Notes under the pieces: generated by a model
What the model saw: only the letters and a program-made list of their open reading frames with translations
What the model was told of the DNA's origin: nothing
Database searches by the model: none
Translations under genes and position numbers: made by a program
Shown here: in pieces, positions 17,911 to 25,771 of the stretch
Position numbering within the stretch: position 1 is the stretch's first letter
Layout: every line of letters begins with the position of its first letter
Source of the DNA: Microbacterium cremeum
Lineage (GTDB): Bacteria; Actinomycetota; Actinomycetes; Actinomycetales; Microbacteriaceae
NCBI RefSeq assembly: GCF_015277855.1
Contig: NZ_CP063812.1
Location: 2,542,001 to 2,606,000 of the forward strand
DNA length: 64,000 nucleotides
Direction: 5' to 3'

Positions 17911-19620
17911 ATGCCGACGACGCCAGACGATGCGACGCACCCTCGTTCCACCGATGAGCCGCCCGTCCTGCCTCCGACGACGCCGCCCCCGCCCGGCGGC
18001 CCGAGCGGGCCCGTCGCGGTACCGGCACCCCGGGCACGCTCGGCCTGGGACGCGTGGGGCGACGAGCCCGCCCAGCTTCCGGCCGCGGCGCGGGTGATCG
18101 CCAAGACGGTGCTTTCGGGCAGGCCCCACCCGGTACCGCGCCGGCCCCTGCCGACGCTCACCCCCTCGCGCCTGGACGACGACGATCTCGCCGCGTTCGA
18201 GGCATCCGTCGGCACCGGCCACGCCACCCGCGGCGACGGCGTGCGCGCCCTCCATCTCGGCGGGAAGAGCACACCCGACCTGCTGCGCCGCCGCCTCGAC
18301 GACCCCCAGGCAGCGCCCGACGCGGTCGTCTCGCCCGCCGGCCACGACGAGGTCGCCACGGTGATCGCGCTGTGCCGCGACCGCGGCATCGCCGTCGTGC
18401 CGTTCGGCGGAGGCACCTCGGTCGTCGGCGGCGTCGACCCCGATCGCGGCGACCACCGCGCGGTCATCGCGCTGGACCTCACGCGAACGGCCGCACTGCT
18501 CGACCTCGACGAGGTGTCGCTGCTCGCGAGCTTCGGGGCCGGCACCACCGGACCTCAGGCCGAGGAGCTGCTCGCAGAGCGCGGGTTCACGCTCGGCCAC
18601 TTTCCGCAGAGCTTCGAGTACGCCTCGCTCGGCGGCTTCGCCGCGACGCGCTCGAGCGGCCAGGCCTCACGCGGCTACGGGCGCTTCGACGACCTCGTGC
18701 ACGGCCTGCGCGTCGCGACGCCCGCCGGCGAACTGCGTCTGGGCACGGCGCCGGCCAGCGCCGCCGGACCCGACCTGCGCGAGCTGGTGCTCGGCTCGGA
18801 AGGCGCCTTCGGCGTGATCACCGAGGTCGCCGTGCGTGTGCGGCCGGTCGCCGCCGCGACGGCCTATGGAGCGTGGGCGTTCCCCGACTTCGAGACGGGC
18901 ACCGCGGCGCTGCGCGAGGCGACGCAGCGCGGCATCCGTCCCACCGTGCTGCGGCTGAGCGATGCGAGCGAGACGCGCGTGAACGCCGCGATGGGCGGGC
19001 ACCTCTCGCGGATGCGCGGATGCCTCGCCATCGCGACGTTCGAAAGCGCGAGCGGCACCGAGGCCGAGGCGACGCGCACGGCGGTGGACGCGGTGTTCGC
19101 CGCCCACGGCGCGACCGCACGCGGGGAGGACCCGGCGCGGTCGTGGGAGCGGGGGCGGTTCTCGGCGCCCGCGCTGCGCGATGCGCTCCTCGACATCGGG
19201 GTCCTCGCCGAGACGCTCGAGACCGCGACGACGTGGGCGCAGCTGCCCGCGCTGAAAGGCGCCGTCACCGATGCGCTCATGACGAGCCTGTCCGCGTCCG
19301 GCACGAGGCCGATCGTGATGTGCCACATCTCCCACGTCTACCCGTCGGGCGCATCGCTGTACTTCACCGTCGTCGCCGCGCTCACCGGTGATCCGCAGGC
19401 GCAGTGGATGACGGCGAAGGATGCCGCGTCCCGCGCGATCGGCGCGGCCCACGGCACCATCACCCACCACCATGCGGTCGGCCGCGACCACCGCCCCTAC
19501 CTCGAGGCCGAGATCGGGCCGCTCGGCGTCGAAGTGCTCCGCGCGGTCAAGGCCACGCTCGATCCGACCGGGATCATGAACCCCGGCGCCCTCGTTCCGC
19601 CGATCGCCGAGCGGCAGTGA
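17911..19620 (+). CDS. FAD-binding oxidase, alkyldihydroxyacetonephosphate synthase-like
   Basis: A 569-residue VAO-type flavoprotein. After a Pro-rich first 45 residues come the FAD-binding-4 motifs (VVPFGGGTSVVGGV, QSFEYASLGGFAATRSSGQ, GSEGAFGVITEVAVRV) and a C-terminal substrate cap with YPSGASLYFTVVA and AHGTITHHHAVGRDH, as in AGPS. True AGPS makes ether lipids; in bacteria the homologues have uncertain substrates, so only a sugar- or alkyl-phosphate oxidase or synthase role is inferred. It overlaps the lipid kinase gene by four bases and lies opposite glpD, which suggests a glycerolipid theme. A GATACT -10 six bases before the ATG suggests a leaderless message. Confidence 0.85.
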   Translation: MPTTPDDATHPRSTDEPPVLPPTTPPPPGGPSGPVAVPAPRARSAWDAWGDEPAQLPAAARVIAKTVLSGRPHPVPRRPLPTLTPSRLDDDDLAAFEASVGTGHATRGDGVRALHLGGKSTPDLLRRRLDDPQAAPDAVVSPAGHDEVATVIALCRDRGIAVVPFGGGTSVVGGVDPDRGDHRAVIALDLTRTAALLDLDEVSLLASFGAGTTGPQAEELLAERGFTLGHFPQSFEYASLGGFAATRSSGQASRGYGRFDDLVHGLRVATPAGELRLGTAPASAAGPDLRELVLGSEGAFGVITEVAVRVRPVAAATAYGAWAFPDFETGTAALREATQRGIRPTVLRLSDASETRVNAAMGGHLSRMRGCLAIATFESASGTEAEATRTAVDAVFAAHGATARGEDPARSWERGRFSAPALRDALLDIGVLAETLETATTWAQLPALKGAVTDALMTSLSASGTRPIVMCHISHVYPSGASLYFTVVAALTGDPQAQWMTAKDAASRAIGAAHGTITHHHAVGRDHRPYLEAEIGPLGVEVLRAVKATLDPTGIMNPGALVPPIAERQ

Positions 19621-20522
19621 AGGTCGCGCTCCTGGTCAACCCCGCGGCGCGGGGCGGCTCGCACACCGGTGCGGCATCGACGGCGGCGGAGCGCCTGCGC
19701 GTCCACGGCGTTCAGACGGCCATCATCAGCGGCGGAAGCGCGGCCGAGTCCTCGTCGCTGCTGCGCACCGCGATCGGCGTCGGCGTCGATGCCGTCGTGG
19801 TCGCCGGCGGCGACGGCACCGTGAACCTGGCGCTGCAGGAGGTCGCCGGCACCGGCATCCCCCTCGGAATCGTCCCGGCGGGCACCGGCAACGACTTCGC
19901 CGAGACGCTCGGGCTGCGCGAGCTCGACGCCGTCGCGGCGGCCGACGCGATCGCGAGCGGGGCCACGCGCCGTGTCGATCTCGCGCGTGTCACGCGCGAC
20001 GACGGGACCACGGCGTACTTCGGGTCGGTGCTCGCCAGCGGCTTCGACTCCAAGGTCAACGACCGCGCCAACGCGATGCGGTGGCCGCGCGGCGGATCGC
20101 GGTACACCCTCGCCCTCCTGGCCGAGTTCGCGAGGCTCGCCGGCATCCCCTACGACGTGCGGATGGAGCTCGCCGACGGCACGATCGAGCGCGTCACCGG
20201 CGACCTGGTGATGGCGACCGTCGGAAACGGGCGCCACTACGGCGGCGGCATCCCGATCTGTCCCGATGCCGACCCCGCCGACGGACTGCTCGACGTGCTG
20301 CTCGTGCGCCCGGCCGGACGCGCGCGCCTGCTGCGTCTGCTCCCCCGCGTATACCGCGGCACGCATGCCTCGGTGCCCGAGGTGCGCATGGCGCGGGTGC
20401 GGGGGGTGCGCCTCGCGGCGCCGAGAGTGACGGCCTACGCCGACGGCGACCCGATCGGGGCGCTGCCGCTGTCGATCGACGTCGTGCCGGGCGCGCTCAC
20501 CGTGTTCTCACCGGTGGGCTGA
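19617..20522 (+). CDS. Diacylglycerol kinase-family lipid kinase
   Basis: A 301-residue protein of the DagK/YegS family. It shows the NAD-kinase-like phosphate motif GGDGTVNLALQEV, then GIVPAGTGNDFAETL, and the C-terminal beta domain with TVGNGRHYGGGIPICPDA. It should phosphorylate diacylglycerol or a related lipid with ATP at the inner membrane face. The GTG at 19617 overlaps the stop of the upstream oxidase (GTGA), so it is translationally coupled. It converges on rsrA with nine bases between the stops. Confidence 0.9.
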   Translation: MKVALLVNPAARGGSHTGAASTAAERLRVHGVQTAIISGGSAAESSSLLRTAIGVGVDAVVVAGGDGTVNLALQEVAGTGIPLGIVPAGTGNDFAETLGLRELDAVAAADAIASGATRRVDLARVTRDDGTTAYFGSVLASGFDSKVNDRANAMRWPRGGSRYTLALLAEFARLAGIPYDVRMELADGTIERVTGDLVMATVGNGRHYGGGIPICPDADPADGLLDVLLVRPAGRARLLRLLPRVYRGTHASVPEVRMARVRGVRLAAPRVTAYADGDPIGALPLSIDVVPGALTVFSPVG

Positions 20523-20531
20523 ACCGAGCGG

Positions 20532-20774
20532 TCAGTGCGCCGCCTGCACCGCGCGCAGCTTCGCGAGCACCTGGTCGCGCAGCTCCTCCGGGGCGGTCTC
20601 CTTGCATGCCCGCGCCACGACCTCGGTGAGGGTGCGCGCCACCAGGGCCTCGTCTCGGCAACCCGGGCAGTTCTCCAGATGCTCGGCGATGTCGGAGTGC
20701 TCGGTCTTGCAGACCTCGTTGCGCAGGTACTCCTCCAGGTCGCGCCGCGCCTTGTCGCAGCCGCAGTCGGTCAT
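20532..20774 (-). CDS. rsrA: Mycothiol-system anti-sigma factor RsrA
   Basis: An 80-residue zinc-binding anti-sigma factor of the ZAS family. His32, Cys36 and Cys39 form the HLENCPGC motif; Cys4, Cys6 and Cys22 are further candidate ligands or redox partners. In Streptomyces, RsrA holds SigR until disulfide stress oxidises its cysteines and zinc is released. It overlaps the sigR stop by four bases (ATGA), so the two are co-translated, the usual order sigma then anti-sigma. Confidence 0.9.
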   Translation of the reverse strand: MTDCGCDKARRDLEEYLRNEVCKTEHSDIAEHLENCPGCRDEALVARTLTEVVARACKETAPEELRDQVLAKLRAVQAAH

Positions 20775-21388
20775 TTCTTGCTCCTCGTGGCGGCAACGGT
20801 CATGCCGCGCTCTCTCGCGTAGTCGGCCAGCAGTTCACGAAGCATCCGCCTGCCACGGTGCAGGCGGCTCATGACTGTGCCGATGGGGGTCTTCATGATG
20901 TCGGCGATCTCCTGGTAGGCGAAGCCCTCGACGTCGGCGAGGTACACCGCCAGCCGGAAGTCCTCGGGGATCGACTGCAGTGCGTCCTTCACCACGGACG
21001 CCGGCATATGGTCGATCGCCTCCGCCTCGGCCGAGCGCGTGCTCGTCGCGGTGGTCGATTCGGCGCCGCCGAGCTGCCAGTCCTCGAGATCGTCGATCGT
21101 GCCCTGGTAGGGCTCGCGCTGCTTCTTGCGGTAGGTGTTGATGTAGGTGTTGGTCAGGATCCGGTACAGCCATGCCTTGAGGTTCGTCCCCTGCGTGAAC
21201 GTCCGCCACGACGCGAACGCCTTGACGAACGTCTCCTGCACCAGGTCGGCCGCATCGGCGGGATTGCGCGTCATGCGCATGGCGGCCGCGTACAGCTGGT
21301 CCATGAAGGGCAGCGCCTGCTCTTCGAACTGCGTGCGCGCAGCCGCGGCCTCATCGGTGTCGTGGGCCCGGTCGATCGAGTCGCTCAT
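20771..21388 (-). CDS. sigR: ECF sigma factor SigR/RpoE, thiol-oxidative stress
   Basis: A 205-residue group 4 sigma factor with region 2 ([22 protein letters not shown], split by me as [14 protein letters not shown] and [11 protein letters not shown]) and region 4 ([36 protein letters not shown]). It should direct transcription of thiol-redox genes. ATG 21388 gives the standard length. An in-frame ATG at 21478 with GGAG four bases upstream would add 30 residues, recalling the long unstable SigR' form of Streptomyces. A promoter resembling the SigR consensus lies further upstream inside aroA. It is followed by overlapping rsrA. Confidence 0.9.
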   Translation of the reverse strand: MSDSIDRAHDTDEAAAARTQFEEQALPFMDQLYAAAMRMTRNPADAADLVQETFVKAFASWRTFTQGTNLKAWLYRILTNTYINTYRKKQREPYQGTIDDLEDWQLGGAESTTATSTRSAEAEAIDHMPASVVKDALQSIPEDFRLAVYLADVEGFAYQEIADIMKTPIGTVMSRLHRGRRMLRELLADYARERGMTVAATRSKK

Positions 21389-21536
21389 CACGCGCCAGTC
21401 TACGGGGGCTGTCTCCAGGCCATCCGAGACGTCGCGCGCGGGCGCCTCGAGGTCGAGGCGGTCGAGGGTTGCGAACATCCTGCTCCGGTTCGGTGTCGTC
21501 GATCCCGGCCGGTGGGGACGGGGTTCGTTAGGGTAG

Positions 21537-21564
21537 AACCCGATGACAGCCGACGGGTATTCCC
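21537..21564 (-). promoter_or_regulatory. SigR-type promoter for sigR
   Basis: On the minus strand GGGAAT (21564-21559) is followed after 19 bases by GTT (21539-21537), close to the SigR/SigH consensus GGGAAT-N18-GTT. It reads toward sigR and overlaps the start codon region of divergent aroA. This would be an autoregulatory promoter. Spacing is one base longer than the usual 18. Confidence 0.55.
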
Positions 21565-22907
21565 CAGCCCCTGCGACCGAGGCGCGCGAGCCCTGGCACG
21601 CCCCGACGGCCAGTGGTGCCCTCCATGCGACGGTCACGGTGCCCGGCTCCAAGTCGCTCACCAACCGAGAACTCGTCCTCGCGGCCCTCGCCGACGGGCC
21701 GAGCCGCCTGCTCGCGCCCCTGCACTCCGACGATTCGGCGCGCATGATCGACGCGCTGCGCGCGCTCGGCGTCGGCATCGAGCTCGTGCCGGGCACCGGC
21801 GCGTACGGCGACGACATCGAGGTCACGCCGGTGTGGCCGCTGCACGGCGGCACCGATCTCGACTGCGGTCAAGCCGGGACCGTGATGCGATTCGTCGCGG
21901 GTCTCGGCGGATTCGCCCGGGGCGATGTGACCCTCACGGCGCACGAGAGCGCGCTCCACCGGCCGATGGGGGCGATGATCACGGCGCTGCGCGATGTGGG
22001 TGTCGACATCGACGACGGCGGCCGCTGGGCGCTCCCTTTCATCGTGCGCGGACACGGGCACGTGCGCGGCGGCGAGGTCACGATCGATGCGAGCGCGTCG
22101 AGCCAGTTCGTCTCGGGGCTGCTGCTGTCGGCTCCGCGCTTCGACGTCGGCCTGCACCTCGTGCACGCGGGCGATCGCCTCCCGAGCATCCCCCACATCG
22201 ACATGACGGTCGAGGCGCTCGCGCATCGCGGCGTCCACGTCGAGCGTCCCGGCACCGGCGAGTGGATCGTGCCGGCGGGGCCGGTGCGCGCCAAGGACGT
22301 GGCGATCGAGCCCGACCTGTCGAACGCCGCGCCGTTCCTCGCGGCCGCGATGGTGGCCGGCGGCTCGGTGTCGGTCACGGGGTGGCCCGCGCACTCCACG
22401 CAGCCGGGAGCCATGCTCACCGACATCCTCGCGCTCATGGGCGCACGCGTCGTGCGCCGCGGCGGCGCCCTGACGGTGACAGCGGGGTCCGGCATCCAGG
22501 GTGTCGACCTCGATCTGTCGGCAGCGGGCGAGCTGACCCCGACGATCTTCGCGCTGGCGGCGTTCGCCGACTCGCCGTCGACACTCCACGGCATCGGCCA
22601 CATCCGCGGCCACGAGACCGATCGCATCGCCGCCCTCGTCGCAGAGCTGCGCGGTCTGGGCGGCGAGGCGCACGAGCAGCCGGACGGCATCCGCATCGTG
22701 CCGCGCCCGCTCCACGGCGGCACGTGGCACGCGCACCACGACCACCGGATGGCGACGACCGGCGCCCTCATCGGGCTCGCCGTGCCCGGCGTCGAGGTCG
22801 ACGACATCGGCACGACCGCGAAGACCATGCCCGAGTTCCCGCAGATCTGGCAGCGGATGCTCAGCGGCGACGGCGCGCTGTCGCAGGAGACGATGCGGGC
22901 CTCGTGA
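21543..22907 (+). CDS. aroA: 3-phosphoshikimate 1-carboxyvinyltransferase (EPSP synthase)
   Basis: The 454-residue enzyme transfers the enolpyruvyl group of PEP to shikimate-3-phosphate in aromatic amino acid synthesis. It has the two-domain inside-out barrel signatures: [30 protein letters not shown] with a Gln instead of the more usual Asn-Ala-Gly type loop, and [15 protein letters not shown], here as [11 protein letters not shown]. It begins at ATG 21543 within the sigR promoter region and is followed by a short coupled ORF and rsgA, an arrangement (sigR / aroA-rsgA) conserved in actinobacteria. Confidence 0.95.
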   Translation: MTADGYSPAPATEAREPWHAPTASGALHATVTVPGSKSLTNRELVLAALADGPSRLLAPLHSDDSARMIDALRALGVGIELVPGTGAYGDDIEVTPVWPLHGGTDLDCGQAGTVMRFVAGLGGFARGDVTLTAHESALHRPMGAMITALRDVGVDIDDGGRWALPFIVRGHGHVRGGEVTIDASASSQFVSGLLLSAPRFDVGLHLVHAGDRLPSIPHIDMTVEALAHRGVHVERPGTGEWIVPAGPVRAKDVAIEPDLSNAAPFLAAAMVAGGSVSVTGWPAHSTQPGAMLTDILALMGARVVRRGGALTVTAGSGIQGVDLDLSAAGELTPTIFALAAFADSPSTLHGIGHIRGHETDRIAALVAELRGLGGEAHEQPDGIRIVPRPLHGGTWHAHHDHRMATTGALIGLAVPGVEVDDIGTTAKTMPEFPQIWQRMLSGDGALSQETMRAS

Positions 22908-22972
22908 GTCGGCGCGTGAGGATGGACGAGACGGCTCGCGACCACGCGGCGCGGATCGGACACACGCCGTGA
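22904..22972 (+). CDS. Possible 22-residue coupled peptide between aroA and rsgA
   Basis: A GTG overlapping the aroA stop opens a 22-codon frame ([19 protein letters not shown] and three more residues) that ends in a TGA overlapping the GTG of rsgA. The overlaps at both ends would let ribosomes travel from aroA to rsgA. It may simply be a coupling device or chance; no family is recognised. Confidence 0.25.
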   Translation: MSRRVRMDETARDHAARIGHTP

Positions 22973-24027
22973 GCTGGCTCGACGACGTCGACGACGACGA
23001 CGATGAGTACGACGAGGCCGACGTGCGCGTGCGGCCGAATCCGAAGGCGAACCGGCCACGCACCAAACGGCGCCCCGCACACGCCGACGCCAAGATCGCG
23101 CGCGTGCTCGGCGTCGACCGCGGCCGCTACACCGTGCTCGTCGACGAGGACCTCCCCACCGAGCGGACAGTGCTCGCCACGCGTGCTCGCGAGCTGCGCA
23201 AGATGCCGATCGTCACCGGCGATCGCGCGCGCGTCGTGGGCGACACCTCCGGCGCCGAGGGCACGCTGTCGCGGATCGTCGGCATCGAGCCGCGCACCTC
23301 GCTGCTGCGGCGCAGCGCGGACGACACCGACCAGGTCGAGCGCGTCGTCGTCGCCAACGCCGACCAGATGCTCGTGGTCGTCGCCGCCGCCGACCCCGAG
23401 CCACGCCCGAGGCTCGTCGACCGATACCTCGTGGCGGCGCTGGATGCCGGCATCCGTCCCCTTCTCGTCGTGACGAAGACCGACCTCGCCGACCCGACCG
23501 AGTTCCTCGCGCACTTCGAGGGACTCGACCTCGAGGTGTTCACGAGCGGCCGCGACGAGATGCCGCTCGACCGCGTGGGATCGGCGCTCACCGGGCACTC
23601 GACCGTGTTCGTCGGCCACTCGGGCGTGGGCAAGTCGACGCTCGTGAACGCGCTCGTCCCCGAGGCCAGGCGCGCCACCGGACACGTCAACGTGGTCACC
23701 GGCCGAGGGCGGCACACGTCGAGTTCGACGGTGTCGCTGCGCTACCGCGGCGAAGAGGGCAACGGCTGGGTGATCGACACGCCCGGCGTCCGGTCGTTCG
23801 GGCTCGGCCATGTCGACACGGCGAACATCCTGCGCGCGTTCACCGACCTCGCCGAGATCGCCGAGGAGTGCCCGCGCGGCTGCACCCATCTGCCCGACGC
23901 CCCGGACTGCGCGATCGTCGAGGCGGTCGAGGCGGGCCGGCTCGGTCCCGGTGGTCCGGCGCGTCTCGACTCGCTGCAGCGCCTGCTCGAGACCTTCGCC
24001 GAGAAGGGCCAGCGCTCCGGCGCCTAG
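22969..24027 (+). CDS. rsgA: Ribosome small-subunit-dependent GTPase RsgA
   Basis: A 352-residue circularly permuted GTPase that helps late 30S maturation. The order is OB-fold, then G4 (VVTKTDLADP), G1 (GHSGVGKSTLVNAL), G2/G3 (DTPGVRSFGL) and a C-terminal zinc knuckle (ECPRGCTHLPDAPDC), exactly as in the family. The N-terminus is acidic with a run of Asp, then basic. GTG start at 22969. It lies downstream of aroA with 61 bases between, bridged by a short overlapping ORF. Confidence 0.93.
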   Translation: MSWLDDVDDDDDEYDEADVRVRPNPKANRPRTKRRPAHADAKIARVLGVDRGRYTVLVDEDLPTERTVLATRARELRKMPIVTGDRARVVGDTSGAEGTLSRIVGIEPRTSLLRRSADDTDQVERVVVANADQMLVVVAAADPEPRPRLVDRYLVAALDAGIRPLLVVTKTDLADPTEFLAHFEGLDLEVFTSGRDEMPLDRVGSALTGHSTVFVGHSGVGKSTLVNALVPEARRATGHVNVVTGRGRHTSSSTVSLRYRGEEGNGWVIDTPGVRSFGLGHVDTANILRAFTDLAEIAEECPRGCTHLPDAPDCAIVEAVEAGRLGPGGPARLDSLQRLLETFAEKGQRSGA

Positions 24028-24030
24028 GCT
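24025..24030 (+). promoter_or_regulatory. -10 element TAGGCT, leaderless start
   Basis: TAGGCT, which includes the rsgA stop codon TAG, stands six bases before the GTG of bcp at 24037. It suggests a leaderless bcp transcript besides readthrough from rsgA. Confidence 0.5.
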
Positions 24031-24036
24031 GGAGGG

Positions 24037-24507
24037 GTGACCACGCAGCGCCTCGAACCCGGTTCCCTCGCCCCCGCCTTCACGCTCGTCGACCAGGACG
24101 AGCGGTCCGTGACGCTGAAGGACCTGCGCGGCGGCCGTGTCATCCTCTTCTTCTACCCCGAGGCGATGACGCCGGGCTGCACAACCGAGGCGTGCGACTT
24201 CCGTGACAGCCTCGCGCCGCTGCAGGCGGCGGGGTACACCATCCTCGGCATCTCCCGCGACGAACCCGAGAAGCTCCGTCGCTTCCGCGAGCGCGACGGG
24301 CTCACCTACGACTTGCTGAGCGACCCCGACCACAAGGTGCACGACGAGTACGGCGTGTGGGGCGAGAAGGTGAACTACGGCAAGACGTTCATGGGCGTCA
24401 TCCGCTCGACCTTCGTCATCGACGAGCAGGGCCGCGTCGCGCACGCCCTGTACAACGTGCGGGCGACCGGCCACGTCGCACGCGTGCGGAACCTGCTCGG
24501 CGTCTGA
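24037..24507 (+). CDS. bcp: Thiol peroxidase, BCP-type peroxiredoxin
   Basis: A 156-residue cytoplasmic peroxiredoxin of the Bcp/PrxQ class that reduces hydrogen and alkyl peroxides with thioredoxin. The active-site segment YPEAMTPGCTTEACDF puts the peroxidatic Cys at 48 and the resolving Cys at 53, the PrxQ five-residue spacing. It begins ten bases after rsgA. A GGAGGG lies directly against the GTG, too close for a normal ribosome site, while TAGGCT six bases upstream fits a leaderless promoter. Confidence 0.93.
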   Translation: MTTQRLEPGSLAPAFTLVDQDERSVTLKDLRGGRVILFFYPEAMTPGCTTEACDFRDSLAPLQAAGYTILGISRDEPEKLRRFRERDGLTYDLLSDPDHKVHDEYGVWGEKVNYGKTFMGVIRSTFVIDEQGRVAHALYNVRATGHVARVRNLLGV

Positions 24508-24786
24508 CCCCCTCCGGGTCCGCCCGCCGCCGCACTCGCGCGCCCTCGCGCGCCCTCTCGCGCCCTCGCGCTCCGCACTGTCACTTCGCTCCGCGCTCAC
24601 TCCCCGATCCTCCGCTCCGCAGTCACCTTCCGCGGCGCACAGGCCCCGTGCAACGCAAGAACCGACTGCGGAACCTCCGCCGCGCACGCTCGCGCGGGTC
24701 GCTCCCCGATCGCTCCGCAGTCAGGATTCGCGGCGGAACAGCCGGGGTGGAGCGCAGAAAGTGACTGCGGAGCTGAAGGGGGTGGG
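24508..24786. other. Gene-free gap with short repeats
   Basis: Between bcp and the small membrane gene. It holds slipped repeats of ctcgcgcgccct near 24533-24572 and dispersed copies of ctccgcagtca followed by a ttccgcggcg-like word (about 24610 and 24710), with an inverted copy tgactgcggagc near 24762. Together these could form hairpins between the convergent genes. No gene, tRNA or known element is recognised. Confidence 0.6.
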
Positions 24787-25167
24787 TCAGGGGCGCGGGG
24801 CGGCCGTGGGGCGCGCGGCGAGCACGAGCAGCACGAGCGCCACCAGCGCGGGGACCGCGAGTCCGATCGCGACGGACGGAACGGCGAAGGCGCCGGTTGC
24901 GGCGCCGAGCGCGACGGCGAGGACGAGCAGCTGCGTCACGATGCCGCCCGAGCGGCCCCAGGACTGACCGAGCCAGACCGCGACCGCGAACGCGAGCACC
25001 GCCGCCGCTCCGACGAGGGTCAGCACGAGCAGCGCGAGGGCGCTCTCGAGCGAGCCGGTGTCGCCGGTGACGAGCGCGGTGATCTGCCAGGCGACGAGCG
25101 CCACGAGGCCGAGGCCCTCCAGCGCCACGAGCACCGCGGCGAGGCGCCCGGACACGTTTGTCCGCAT
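24787..25167 (-). CDS. Small integral membrane protein
   Basis: A 126-residue protein with four predicted membrane helices (starting AAVLVALEGLGLVALVAW, then ALALLVLTLVGAAAVLAF, a third VTQLLVLAVALGAATGAF and a last VPALVALVLLVLAA). I chose ATG 25167 because AAGGAG lies about ten bases upstream and the longer frame before it shows no protein-like sequence. No function is recognised. It is divergent from whiB1 across a 248-base spacer. Confidence 0.75.
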   Translation of the reverse strand: MRTNVSGRLAAVLVALEGLGLVALVAWQITALVTGDTGSLESALALLVLTLVGAAAVLAFAVAVWLGQSWGRSGGIVTQLLVLAVALGAATGAFAVPSVAIGLAVPALVALVLLVLAARPTAAPRP

Positions 25168-25415
25168 TCTCCGTCGACTCCTTCCGTCCCGCGGGGGCGG
25201 TTTGTGTGAACCCTCCAGGCCACTGGGCGAACACCCAGCCAATACCGCACAAACCCGCCGGTGAACCCTTGATTCAGGTAAACCGCTATGGGACGATTGG
25301 TGAAGCCGTGTGCTCCCACAGCGACGTGGGGCGAGCAATCTCGCACTTCCCACAGGGTATCGGACCCGAACCGGCCCTTTCTTTCCCCACACCATCTGCA
25401 CCAAGGAGCACCACC

Positions 25416-25664
25416 ATGGACTGGCGCGACAAGGCCGCCTGCCTGACCGTCGACCCCGAACTGTTCTTCCCCGTCGGGAACACAGGTCCGGCCGTCGACC
25501 AGATCGAGAAGGCGAAGTCGGTCTGCGCCCGGTGCACCGTCACCGAGATCTGCCTCCAGTACGCCCTCGAGACCGGTCAGGACTCCGGCGTGTGGGGCGG
25601 TCTCTCCGAGGACGAGCGCCGCGCTCTCAAGCGCCGCGCCGCCCGCGCGCGCCGCGCGTCCTGA
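25416..25664 (+). CDS. whiB1: WhiB-family iron-sulfur transcription regulator, WhiB1-like
   Basis: An 82-residue WhiB protein nearly colinear with mycobacterial WhiB1. Cys9, Cys37, Cys40 and Cys46 (SVCARCTVTEIC) would bind a 4Fe-4S cluster; GVWGGLSEDERRALKRR is the turn and AT-hook-like basic tail. WhiB1 binds the housekeeping sigma factor region 4 and is NO-sensitive and essential in mycobacteria. The ATG at 25416 has AAGGAG upstream. The gene has a long upstream gap (25168-25415), consistent with a sizeable leader. A 43-base palindrome follows it. Confidence 0.93.
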   Translation: MDWRDKAACLTVDPELFFPVGNTGPAVDQIEKAKSVCARCTVTEICLQYALETGQDSGVWGGLSEDERRALKRRAARARRAS

Positions 25665-25721
25665 CGCCCGTCGGATCACTGCAAGCGCCGCCGAGCGTTC
25701 AGGCGACGCGGCTCGAGGTCG

Positions 25722-25764
25722 AGGAGTGAACGGATGCCGCGACTCGCGGCATCCGTTCACTCCT
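25722..25764. terminator. 43-base perfect palindrome between whiB1 and pdtaS
   Basis: Two 21-base arms (25722-25742 and 25744-25764), each holding GAACGGATGCCGCGA or its complement, around a single central C. The genes on both sides converge on it, so it should serve as a bidirectional terminator. Confidence 0.8.
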
Positions 25765-25771
25765 TCCGGAC

